From Onchidella celtica (taxonomy: Eukaryota; Mollusca; Gastropoda; Systellommatophora; Onchidiidae): a stretch of 64,000 nucleotides of DNA. The notes under the pieces are model-generated. The model searched no databases. It had not been told where the DNA came from and saw nothing but the letters and a program-made list of their open reading frames with translations. Position numbers and translations under genes: made by a program. Below are positions 53,501 to 61,139 of this stretch, in pieces. The stretch covers positions 36,866,620-36,930,619 of the forward strand of contig OZ007570.1 of the NCBI GenBank assembly GCA_963931925.1. Direction: 5' to 3'. The stretch's first letter is position 1, and each line of letters opens with the position of its first letter.

Positions 53501-56346
53501 ACCATACTTTTAAGAGTGAAATCAGTTCAAATCCTGAAATCAAAATAGCTTGTAAATATCATTAGACTTTATTGAAGTTAACTTTTCCATATTCAGAGCA
53601 TTAAATTTTGTATCATTATTGATCCTTCTTATCAACTGCAGCTGTACAAGGCCTGTCCTGAGCATTAAAAAAAAGAAAAATTATGTATCATGATATTTAA
53701 AAATATCACTATTTTCCATCAATGATCCAGTGGGCATAATTCTTGTATCATTGTGCAACACTGACTTTCTAATTGGATTGCCAGTCACCAGAAATTACAA
53801 AAAAAAAAAAAAGCCATAAACCACAAGTAGGTACCTTGGGAGTCTGTCTAAAGCAAACTCGCTTGACTTGAAAACTCAGTTAACAGATGCTTTGGTTTCA
53901 GTTTCGTCCCTGTTTACCATCAGCAATAGGCACTGGATTGAATGTGCTATTCAGAATCTATTTCACTAAAATGAACTTTGCAAACCTGTATTTTGTGCTT
54001 AATGGAAATTAACCTACTAAAACAAACATTCCTAACAAAAAAATCACACACACACAGACACACAACGGAGCTGCTTCTAGATGCCAGTGGATGGAAGAAT
54101 TCCATTATGACTATATTTGAATAAGGGAGATAATCAGTGACATTAAATAACTCTTACATGATAACTAACATGTTTTCCATGAAAATCGTTGAAGTAAACC
54201 TCTATAAAAGTGAACAAATATTTCTGGTCGGGTGGAGTTCATTTAAGTGGAATCCGCTGTAATTTCCAACTAATATAGCTTTATGGTCTGTGAACATTTT
54301 TGTTGGAAATGCATTTTGGATTTAAGAAGTCATGTATTACTCATTTGCATATTGTTTGACTTTTGATTTCGCAGTTTGATCTCAGTGAAGTAAGTGTAGG
54401 ATCATTTCACATTACAGTTCAAACTGACCAGTATTTGAATGTATTAACCATGCTGAGAATTGAATCTCATGCCCTTTTCTGTTCCACATGATGAAATGAT
54501 TCTGTATTCTTTAAAATCACATCATGCACACGAAGATGCCCGTCATTGGTGTTATCTGGCTGTCTATGGTACTTGAATATGTCAGTGATAAGGATAGGGT
54601 TTAGTCCTGTATGAGGGGGGAGAGTCTTTTTTTGTCTTTTTTTTTTTTGTGAAAAATTTCAACAGATGTTTGGCATGAATTCAACAGCTTTTTTGTTTTG
54701 TTTCATCAAAAAGATCCATTCCAGTTTTGCCCACTTAAGTTTAAGAAACCTTGCTCAAAGCAAGGAGAGTACTCTGATGTCAGGGCTAGAAGTGGTTAAA
54801 AAGAAATTTGAGTAGGAAAAAATTTGTGATTCTGTTCATAAATAGAACGCATGGTTTAAAATTTTGCCACATAAACAGAACAAATCTCTCCATTGCGCAT
54901 CGGAATAAGGAAAAAGTGTATTTAATCAATGTTAGATATGTGCATGGATTCTAAATTTGTTCTAGCAAGAAAACTAAAAGCTGTTTAAAATGTTTCATTC
55001 ACGGGATTTTTATTCAGAAAGAAAAATAAAAGGTCCTTACAGAAAGAAAAATAAAAGGTCCTTATCCATCCATCCATATCTTAACCCTTACCCTACCAAT
55101 TTCTGGGCTGCAGGCTTTCTCTCCCCTTGCTGCTAATAATTCAGAGCCAATTTCATGAAACTGGGTAGTTCACCCAAAATATCCTATGAATTATATTTGA
55201 AGAGATGGGTGACTGTAGAGAGGCTTCCTGTTTATATTGACCCAGTCTCTCTGTGACTAGAGGTGTGACCGGTGGTTCATTCATAGGCGAGAATCGTTCA
55301 TGGCGAAAGGCGTGACAGGCAGTTTAAATGTTCGTTTACTATCATCATGATGATCTGGCAGAGCAATTCTTCCCTTGTCCATTAAATTCATGGGATTGAT
55401 TTGGCCACCTAGGGTGCAGAAATAAACTTTGCTGTAATTATGCTAATCTTATCAGCATGTTTTGTCAACAACAACTAAAAAAAAAAAAGGAAAGAACAGA
55501 AAGAATATGTACAGTAGAGTAGAGTATATCTAAAGTGCACTTGCCTATATTGAAAACTCAGTTTATATGAACACATGCTTTGGTCCCTCCTTACCATCAG
55601 TGACAAAATACTGACTGTTAACTAATCTGAGTCAATGTTCTCTTAAAATGAATGAAGCGGAAGAGTTCACAGTGTCAGTTTTATATGGACTTAACAGAAA
55701 TAAACACACAAAAATAAGCACACCATTAAAAAATTTATAAAAAGGCAACACACACACACACATGTGTGTGTGTGCATGTGAGCTGCTTCTAAATGCCAGT
55801 AGGTGTGAGGATTCTTTAATGTGCCAGGCTATAAATAGAGGAGTTCAGATGATGTTATATTATACATCATGGTGGCTAACCTGCTTCTTCTGAAATAATG
55901 AACCTCTTTTAAAGTTAACAGATATCTCAGGTCCCTTGAAGTTCAATTTAAGTGGACTCCACTGTATAACTTAGACAAGTTCTGCAAATTTCGTTAGGAC
56001 TCGAAATTCATCAAAGAGAAAGATAACATGATGTGGAGAACAGATGCATTTTTCAGGTTAACAAGAAGGGCAGAAGAGTCCATAAAATACCAAATAAATG
56101 ATTATTCAGAAAGACAATTTGTATTTTTCACAATATTTCCCAGATAATACACTGATGGGGCATCTTTACTGTATGAGTGCATGTTACCCTGATTTTATCT
56201 TTGACAACTTGCAGTTTGCCATTTTTATGTTTTGGATTTCATTTTCTCAGTTGCTACTTCGTGGTGCAAGTCATCCCTCACATAATACCATTAATCCAGA
56301 CCAGGAAGATGACGACCTCCTTCCCCTGAGTACGCACAGACATTAG
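38343..56346 (+). CDS. DUF21 domain and CBS-pair membrane protein, nine exons (putative divalent-cation transporter family)
   Basis: Exons: 38343-38502, 42450-42708, 44788-44847, 45829-46036, 49023-49130, 49995-50211, 51380-51519, 52003-52137 and 56251-56346. The sum is 1383 bases (460 residues plus stop), and all introns are GT-AG with matching phases. The N-terminus has two glycosylation sequons (N9, N21), so it is probably extracellular. Membrane segments lie near 38-54, 55-71 (GLMSGLTMGLLSLD), 92-108, 121-138 and 161-183. The family motif GEVIPQ spans 139-144. A CBS pair follows (about 235-425) with GHSRIPVY near 269-276 and VIGIITLEDVMEELLQEE near 386-403. Related proteins include plant DUF21-CBS proteins, yeast Mam3, bacterial CorC/MpfA and animal CNNM. 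CNNM proteins are longer and carry a cyclic-nucleotide-like domain, absent here. A role in metal or magnesium homeostasis is inferred from the family only. Confidence 0.93.
39465..40443 (+). pseudogene. CR1/jockey-like LINE, C-terminal RT fragment
   Basis: Three pieces read in series: DGDWKMEFHPQKCQLLRITN (39485-39560), then LSIATSAKYLGLTIDDKLKW…ANKTLAFIKRHL (39592-39720), then VRPIVEYSSCIWDP…LERIQRRVARWVTNQY and FYPSAIRLWNSMPKEL (39767-40230). Breaks are a TGA or frame change near 39567 and an in-frame TAG at 39761-39763. This is the thumb and C-terminal part of a CR1/jockey-type RT; the catalytic core is missing. The 3' region ends in a GAA repeat at 40429-40443, a typical tail. The same strand as the host gene places it inside intron 1. 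Confidence 0.85.
40508..40772. repeat. Tandem pair of about 133-base units (R3)
   Basis: Units at 40508-40640 and 40641-40772 share GTTAGGAGACCG(T/C)AGTCTAA, ATAGTGAGTAGTGTTCACTG and ACATGCCACGGTCCC. A third, more diverged unit lies in intron 2 at 43230-43360. No coding function is visible. Confidence 0.7.
42450..42708 (+). CDS. DUF21-CBS gene, exon 2 (DUF21 core)
   Basis: The acceptor TTATTTCAG|GC restores the glycine codon split from exon 1; the donor is GA|GTGAGT. It encodes the SGLMSGLTMGLLSLD helix and two further helices (HHLLLVTLLLSNAAAVEA and NPIIAIVISVTAVLIFG). Confidence 0.93.
43076..43140 (-). mobile_element. LINE-D-family 3' UTR fragment
   Basis: The plus-strand text GGCTTATGTCATACTTACAT…AAAAGGCAGCTGACAGTTCA…ATTCCTGAGCATGAGGAC matches, with scattered changes, the LINE-D 3' end at 61155-61222. 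It is a short, old, 5'-truncated copy. Confidence 0.6.
43388..43715. mobile_element. MITE with 7-base target duplication
   Basis: The ends CAGAGAGTATGTATG and TACATACTCTCTG are inverted repeats, with similarity continuing inward through ATAGAGAG. The 328-base element is flanked by CCTCCAC at 43381-43387 and 43716-43722. No ORF is present. A 7-base duplication and CAG…CTG ends do not settle the superfamily; hAT usually makes 8 and P-type 7-8. Confidence 0.85.
44788..44847 (+). CDS. DUF21-CBS gene, exon 3
   Basis: The acceptor is CATGCAG|G and the donor CC|GTATGT. The exon completes the split Glu of GEVIPQ and encodes VIPQAVCTRYGLAIGAYLS, matching the conserved (V/I)LPQ..C.RYGL block of plant and fungal relatives. 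Confidence 0.9.
44983..45198. repeat. Inverted pair of R2 repeat copies
   Basis: The left arm (44983-45070, minus sense) and right arm (about 45108-45198, plus sense) are inverted copies covering TTTGGGTTTTATTTCTCA, CGCAACATACAACCTTT and TTTTTGCC, with a short spacer. The pair lies in intron 3 (44848-45828) and could form a hairpin in the pre-mRNA. Confidence 0.75.
45829..46036 (+). CDS. DUF21-CBS gene, exon 4
   Basis: The acceptor is CAATTCAG|G and the donor AAA|GTAAGT (phase 0). It encodes the last DUF21 helix (LVYFLMGAFCIISYPLSKLL), then the FFRRAQLKALIDIHG segment and LTHDEVAIIK, which leads into the CBS pair. The F(R)RAELK…IHG and LT.DE…I blocks are family hallmarks. Confidence 0.93.
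46311..48383. mobile_element. Tigger/pogo-like inverted-repeat element (composite)
   Basis: The left end CAGTGGAGTCCCGTATAATT and the reverse complement of the right end, TACTGGAGTCCATGTAATCT, are imperfect inverted repeats. Both ends contain TTCGA(T/A)TT-type subterminal motifs. The interior holds a diverged R4 fragment (47195-47365) and three copies of GTTTTCTTGG(C/T)(A/G)TG (47424, 47520, 47582), so it is mosaic. No transposase was seen. It fills much of intron 4 (46037-49022). Confidence 0.5.
46885..46990 (+). repeat. Possible tRNA-derived SINE head
   Basis: TAGCTTAGTGAGC (near 46897) resembles a pol III A box and GGTTCTACTCC (near 46970) a B box. Their separation of about 72 bases is longer than in a tRNA. 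No cloverleaf was traced, so this is weak. Confidence 0.25.
49023..49130 (+). CDS. DUF21-CBS gene, exon 5 (start of CBS pair)
   Basis: The acceptor is TTTATCAG|GG and the donor CAT|GTAAGT, phase 0 at both ends, 36 codons. It encodes GCLDMKNKTAGDAMVKIEEA and the first strand of CBS1, including NARMDHETM. Plant relatives have the same (G/A)L.L..K…DAM.P lead-in. Confidence 0.92.
49506..49740 (-). mobile_element. MITE-like repeat, CCCAGCCAGC family, copy in intron 5
   Basis: The left end ATCCCAGCCAACATCCCTAC and right end GTAGGGTTTGCGGACTGGGA are imperfect inverted repeats. Internal blocks (GTAGATCCACGTAGGAACGA, TGCAAACTTGAC) are shared in reverse with the copies at 32.5 and 34.3 kb. Intron 5 is 49131-49994. 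Confidence 0.6.
49995..50211 (+). CDS. DUF21-CBS gene, exon 6 (CBS core)
   Basis: The acceptor is TGAAACAG|ATG and the donor A|GTATGT. It encodes MIERGHSRIPVYGVDRSNV, the most conserved CBS1 block. It continues through LLTKTLIKLDPDDAVLVSDL and the start of CBS2, MPLFDLLNLFQTGR. Confidence 0.93.
50212..51379. other. Intron 6
   Basis: This 1168-base intron is AT-rich with a C run at 51212-51227. An ORF beginning at 51238 enters exon 7 but its 5' part is intronic. Confidence 0.6.
51380..51519 (+). CDS. DUF21-CBS gene, exon 7 (CBS linker loop)
   Basis: The acceptor is GCCCACAG|GT, restoring serine from exon 6; the donor is GGA|GTAAGA. It encodes HLAVVKHVKKTE, then an acidic, probably disordered loop (residues about 351-384) splitting the second CBS domain. 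Plant relatives carry a variable insertion at the same place. Confidence 0.9.
52003..52137 (+). CDS. DUF21-CBS gene, exon 8 (end of CBS2)
   Basis: The acceptor is CTTTCAG|ACA and the donor AGG|GTGAGT, phase 0. It encodes TVIGIITLEDVMEELLQEEI followed by an acidic and basic tail. The GIITLEDVMEELLQEEI block closely matches plant and fungal family members. Confidence 0.93.
53832..54259. mobile_element. Tigger-like non-autonomous element, older copy
   Basis: It aligns with 55512-55964 through CTTGACTTGAAAACTCAGTT/CTATATTGAAAACTCAGTTT, AGATGCTTTGGTTTC and GAGCTGCTTCTA(G/A)ATGCCAG. The right end AAGTGGAATCCGCTG is followed by TA; the left end is eroded. Confidence 0.65.
55512..55964. mobile_element. 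Tigger-like non-autonomous element with TA duplication
   Basis: The left end CAGTAGAGTAGAGTATATC and the reverse complement of the right end, CAGTGGAGTCCACTTAAATT, are imperfect inverted repeats. TA flanks both sides (55510-55511 and 55965-55966). The 453-base interior has a CA/TG palindromic microsatellite at 55748-55775 and no ORF. Confidence 0.7.
56251..56346 (+). CDS. DUF21-CBS gene, exon 9 (C-terminus)
   Basis: The acceptor is ATTTTCTCAG|TTG, in phase 0 with exon 8. It encodes 31 residues, including SHPSHNTINPDQEDDDLLPL, ending at TAG 56344-56346. This tail is not conserved in distant relatives. It is supported by the splice site, frame and acidic tail, but it is the least certain exon. 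Confidence 0.7.
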   Translation: MLLRGASHPSHNTINPDQEDDDLLPLSTHRH

Positions 56347-56852
56347 TAGTACATGATCTCTTAAGAGTTAACTTGATCGTTTTGCAAGGGTAGGAAACTG
56401 AGAACAGCACCCGTATCTTGATATATGCTTGTTAGGGGGTTGATCATTTAGTGCAAAATTTATTTGGCATTGTAAATTTCCATAACAGCTTTACTGATTT
56501 ACAGGGGTTATGGGACAGCATTAATTTCTGCACCTGAATAACAAAAGGGACCATGGTAGCATTGAGTAAAAGCATCAAGGTGTTCCTTGATGACGTAAAA
56601 ACTGCATTTGCAGAACTCACATTCATGAAAATTGCAGACTTTCAAGTAACCTTTGAGATATTCAAAATGCCTTGTTAAAAAAGAGAGAAAATTGTCCTAA
56701 ATTGCTTTTCAATTTTTCTGTCAATGCATTCGGATGCAGAAAACAGAACGAACATTTGATTAGTTAGTTTATATATCAGTAGTTACTGTTCAGCATCCCA
56801 AAGAAACGAGATATTTGATAAGTTCTTCTGTGAATGCAGTTATTTGAGTCAG

Positions 56853-57182
56853 TGGTTCCCAATACATTTTATACTTGCACCCCTGTTGTGAGCTGTCATA
56901 ATCTTCGCACCCCTTGATTTTGAAGTCACATTCTTTTTACTTAAGTCAAGAGGTTTACTGAACAAAGTGCAACTGAATAAGATGTTTATTAAAAAGAAAA
57001 AAAAGATGTTTATTTTAAAGGAACATAAGTGCAACAGGTAACCTAAAAATTTTTGCAAGACAATTTTATGAAACATATTCATTGTCTCTTTGAAAATCCT
57101 GAATATTTCTATCCACCTACGCACTCCTTGAAATCCCGTCTTCCACCCATAGTACAAGCACCATGTGCTGGGAACTGCTGGT
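56853..57182. mobile_element. Decayed hAT-like inverted-repeat element
   Basis: The left end CAGTGGTTCCCAATAC followed by GCACCCC-rich sequence, and the right end GTGCTGGGAACTGCTG, are typical of hAT elements. It lies in the probable 3' untranslated or downstream region of the DUF21-CBS gene. The target duplication is not evident. Confidence 0.45.
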
Positions 57183-57230
57183 CTAAGACGAGGCATATGT
57201 AGCTTTCTATCCTAGCCCTGCACTAAATGT

Positions 57231-57236
57231 AATAAA
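57231..57236 (+). terminator. Candidate polyadenylation signal
   Basis: AATAAA lies 885 bases after the stop codon of the DUF21-CBS gene. It is a plausible mRNA 3' end, but other A/T-rich variants nearby are equally possible. Confidence 0.3.
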
Positions 57237-57239
57237 CTC

Positions 57240-58330
57240 TTACATTTCCATTTCACTTAGCGCTGTTAGTGTTACCCATACATGTAGTTATTTTTCATTA
57301 TCATTACATAGATCTTGTTAATATTTTTGTTTATGTACATTTCGAAACATAAAAAGTTCACGACTAAAATTAAAGCTTTCTGTGTCTTTCTGCTGTGAAT
57401 AATATACATGTATATGTATGCCCAGTTATATTAAAAGAAACAGGCCTGACGTAATGTGGTGGTGTTGAATTCATACTTTTGCACAGCTGCATTCTTTGCC
57501 ACACCAAAAGCACTGTCCTGGCTCGTGCTTATCAAGAATATATGCCATAAATTCTGCTTTTCACTACTAATGACATTTTTAGAGCAACAAGTTTATTTAT
57601 ACATTATTTCTGCAGAAAACTAGAAACAGTGAAAGTTTTACTGGCTGGTAATTGTTTGTAAAATTTAATTCTTGAAAAGAAAATGTATATATAATGTTTT
57701 AAGTTTTCTATGTATAGTCTGGATAACCAAGTCAGTGCAACTCTTGTGTCAAAAGTTTGCAAGTTTGAGATGAAAACTCCTGTGTTTATTTTTAAGTAAT
57801 GATCTAGAGCATTTAGTTTAGTATGGCCGGATTTTGATTTCAAAAGTTTAGTAAACTGTTCACACCCTCTTGTATTCATTCTCAATATTAATGGTATTAA
57901 TGACACATTATGGTAGCTTGGTTTATACAAATTTTTCAGGAGAAGCAAAAAAGTGAATAACTTATCTTTATCAGACTTAATAGTTATTACACTTCTAAAA
58001 ATGTTATTTCACCGCTAGTTCTCAGAATTTAACCCTCAAATTATAACACAATCTCCAGCCTGTCAAGGGCTACAAATATACCAGACATCTCAATTGTTTT
58101 TTTAAAGCTGAGCTTGATAGTTTACCATGCAGCCCTCAAGATGGTAGCAAGAAGTTTCACCAACAGACAGTACATCAAATGTACGGTTTGATGATAAAGG
58201 ATAAGATTTGAGCCTCTTTTGATAAAATATCCATATATGGCAAACTTAAAATGCAAAATGTGCATTCAACGAACCAAAGATACTGCATATGACAAGATGG
58301 GCCAGCTGGGGTGTTTTGCGTTCAGGTGTT
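57240..58330. other. Non-coding AT-rich stretch
   Basis: No gene was recognised. A 114-codon minus-strand ORF at 57604-57948 has no domain and AT-driven composition. Confidence 0.5.
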
Positions 58331-58334
58331 TCGC

Positions 58335-58892
58335 ACCGCCACCCTGGTCCTATTGGGGGGTAGGATCGAGTACCTAGTCTTCTCGGATAAGTACGAAAAA
58401 ATTCGGAGGGCCCGTGTGCACGTTGCGCACGTTAAAGATACCTTGGCAGTTGGAAATCGTAAAGAGCAGGCCGAAAGGCCGCTGCCCGGGCAAAATTGAA
58501 AATTGAAATTAATAGATTAAAATTTATCCATATCACCACCCCCCCCCCCCCCCCAACCAGCAACAACAAAATCATATATATATTGTTATTAATAAATATT
58601 CAAATATTATTTGAGTTGTGTGTTGTGTGAACTGATGTGAGTTGTGAACTGCTGTGAGTTGTGAACTGTTGCGAGTTGTGAACTGCGCCTAACAGGCTGC
58701 GTTACAATTTGCTCTGAGATAGAGAGAGAGAGTGAGCGAGACAGGGAGAGAGAAAGAAGCAGTGCAGTGTGTTGAGCGCTTCGCAGGCAGCTCCATTCTG
58801 CTCTGTGGTTGACATGTTGTTTCTGTAAAGCGCATAGAGCATTTTAAATGGATATGCGCTATATAAATGCTATACATTATTATTATTATTAT
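58335..58892 (+). mobile_element. SINE-like element, longest copy, with ATT tail
   Basis: The core (CTGGTCCTATTGGGGGGTAG, CGTTGCGCACGTTAAAGATA, GCAGTTGGAAATCGTAAAGA) is followed by a C-tract (58538-58554) and GTTGTGAACTG-type repeats. Next come a GAGA run and a terminal block TCTGTAAAGCGCATAGAGCA…GCGCTATATAAATGC leading into ATT repeats. AAGCGC…GCGCTATATAAAT is a widespread 3' end of animal SINEs and their partner LINEs. The unit is repeated immediately downstream. Confidence 0.7.
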
Positions 58893-58977
58893 ATTTTACA
58901 AAGCCGAATGCAGAAAATACTGAGTTTTATTCACTAATCAGTCGTCGCCCAGACCTTGACAGAAGTCGCTTACTTTG

Positions 58978-59395
58978 TCGTAATTCGGAGGGCCCGTGTG
59001 CACGTTAAAGATACCTCGGCAGTTGGAAATTGTAAAGAGCACTCCGAACAGGCCGCTGCTCGGGCAAAATTGAAATTAAAGTTAATAGATTAAAATTTAT
59101 CCCTATCACTCCCATATCACCAACAAAAATTTAAAATTCATTATTTAAAAAAAATATTAATTATTCAAATATTATTATAATACTTTAGAATACAAAGTTG
59201 TGAGTTGTGAACTGCGCCTAACAGGCTGCGTTACAATTTGCTCTAAGATAGAGAGAGTGAGTGAGAGAGATAGAGGGCGAGAGAAAGAAAGAGAGAGTGA
59301 GAGAGATGCAAATCGAGAGAACAAGATTTTCTGTAAAGCGCCTAGAGCAAACTTGTTTGGATTAGGCGCTATATGAATGATCTCCATTATCCATT
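58978..59395 (+). mobile_element. Second SINE-like unit in direct orientation
   Basis: It shares with the previous unit GGAGGGCCCGTGTGCACGTT, GTGAACTGCGCCTAACAGGC, GCGTTACAATTTGCTCT and the end block TCTGTAAAGCGCCTAGAGCA…GCGCTATATGAATG. It lacks the first ~60 bases and the C-tract. The order core-then-tail in both copies shows that these parts form one repeat. Confidence 0.7.
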
Positions 59396-61139
59396 AATAA
59401 CTTAATTCATTATAGGAAACCTCTGGCAATGTGATAGTAATGTAACAAAATTGTTTATTAACTTACCATCATATCAAAGATGGATGTGATAAGTATATAT
59501 TTAGAATAAGATAGGACAGAGGCGGATGAAAAATCCCTCTCTCTCTGTCTCTTCCCCTCACCTGCTGTTTTTATGGGCTTTGTATTATGGAGACTCATTG
59601 TAAATTAGAAATGGCATATTATTTGAATAAATTGATATTGAAATTGCCTCTGGAAGCAACGCTGTTCTGTTTCATGCCCTTTTCTTCTGTGCAAATAGCT
59701 TAGGTGTCTAGAGTGGATAGGAAATTGACGAAATATAAAAACCACAGAAAAACCGTAGTAATTTAATATTCTACAAATATTTAATACACATTGTATGTAT
59801 TCTAAAGTATTGTTTGTTTTATCTGTTCAATTTTTCATCCTTTCTTTTTTCTTGTAGTGTTTTTGTTTGCCTGAAGAAGGTTTTCTAACCAAAGGCTTGA
59901 TTCATCTTCCCTTTTTCTTTGTGTTTTATTGTATCATTTCAGTGTTATTTCTTACACAAGGCTTCGCTATGTACAACATTTTCTTTTTGCCATATTTTGA
60001 CAAGAGTGGGTGGGATCTGTGGCTCTGCAAGCTCACTTTTTTTAAGAGGCATGAAGAGGGGACTGTCCTATCTTGTCATATCTGGCATCTTTGGGTAAAC
60101 TGACCTGTGATGAGATGTTCATCAGCAGGTCACCCCGTCGTGATTCCAGGTGTTACCCTGTAAACACACCTAATGATTTTCAGTAGTTATGACACTTTTT
60201 TTTTTCATTTTTGGAATTCCTATTGCAGTGACAGCAGGCATGTTATGAGGTATGCATGTATATAAAACTTGATACTGCTTTATATAAGAATTTTCAATTT
60301 ACACAATATTGCCTAGCAAAGCCATTTTGCTTCCCACAGTATGTGCAAACAGAGTCCCAGCTGTTGCATTCATGTATAATTTATCTGAGGTTTTTTATTT
60401 GTATTTTTTTTACCTGCCTGCTCTAAGTTGTAGTGAAGTTTTGCAGTAATTGACTTTTTTTTTTTTGGTTAACTAAACTTCTGTGGAGCTCACTGAAGTC
60501 TGTAACATACCAGGTGCTGTTGCTCATCTTATCACAAAAAGTCTGTCACTGCTACTATTCATTCCATTGCCTTTGGGATGCAGTGTTTGGTTTTGAGTTT
60601 TGAGAGAAATTTTCAAAAGTAACAAAATGCAAGTGGTTTAAAAAAAAAAAAAAAAGGCAGATAATGTAGAAGATGGAGAGAATTCTCTGTTTCTTGTTGA
60701 CAGTTTCTTTAGAAACACGGTAAATGAAATCAAACTCTAGTTCATAACCTTCATTGAAAAGCATACAGCTCTGTCCAGAGACTCCCCCACACATGTTTTT
60801 CATATATGCTTAGGGCATCCCCTCCCTCCTCCAAGCATACATGCATAATGGATAACCCCCCAAGCTTATGACTAATTTTCCCAAGTTGCTCATTCCTCAA
60901 TCCTTTACATATATGATGTATGCTCATTCTTCCATAACTTCATACCATGTGCATCTTTCAATTTTTACTTGGAAATATTTGTCTCACAACATGTCTGCAC
61001 CTTGCCATCCAGTTTCTTATATTGCAGCCCACGTAAAGTATTTGTACTTAACTTTCTTAAAACTTCATTCCTCTGTTATGCAAACACCCAGTGATGGTGA
61101 ACTGTAAAGCATGCATAGTACATTATTCATGTATGTTGC
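59396..61139. other. Non-coding stretch with an R2 repeat copy
   Basis: An R2 copy lies at 59935-60003 (TTATTTCTTACACAAGGCTT, CATTTTCTTTTTGCC). Otherwise it is AT-rich with poly-A and poly-T runs and no gene recognised. Confidence 0.5.

Larger units (their letters stand above)
52138..56250. other. Intron 8, with two Tigger-like elements
   Basis: This 4113-base intron has no further exon that I can identify. It contains related inverted-repeat elements at 53832-54259 and 55512-55964, a duplicated AGAAAGAAAAATAAAAGGTC at 55016-55064, and CA/TG repeats within the elements. Confidence 0.65.
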
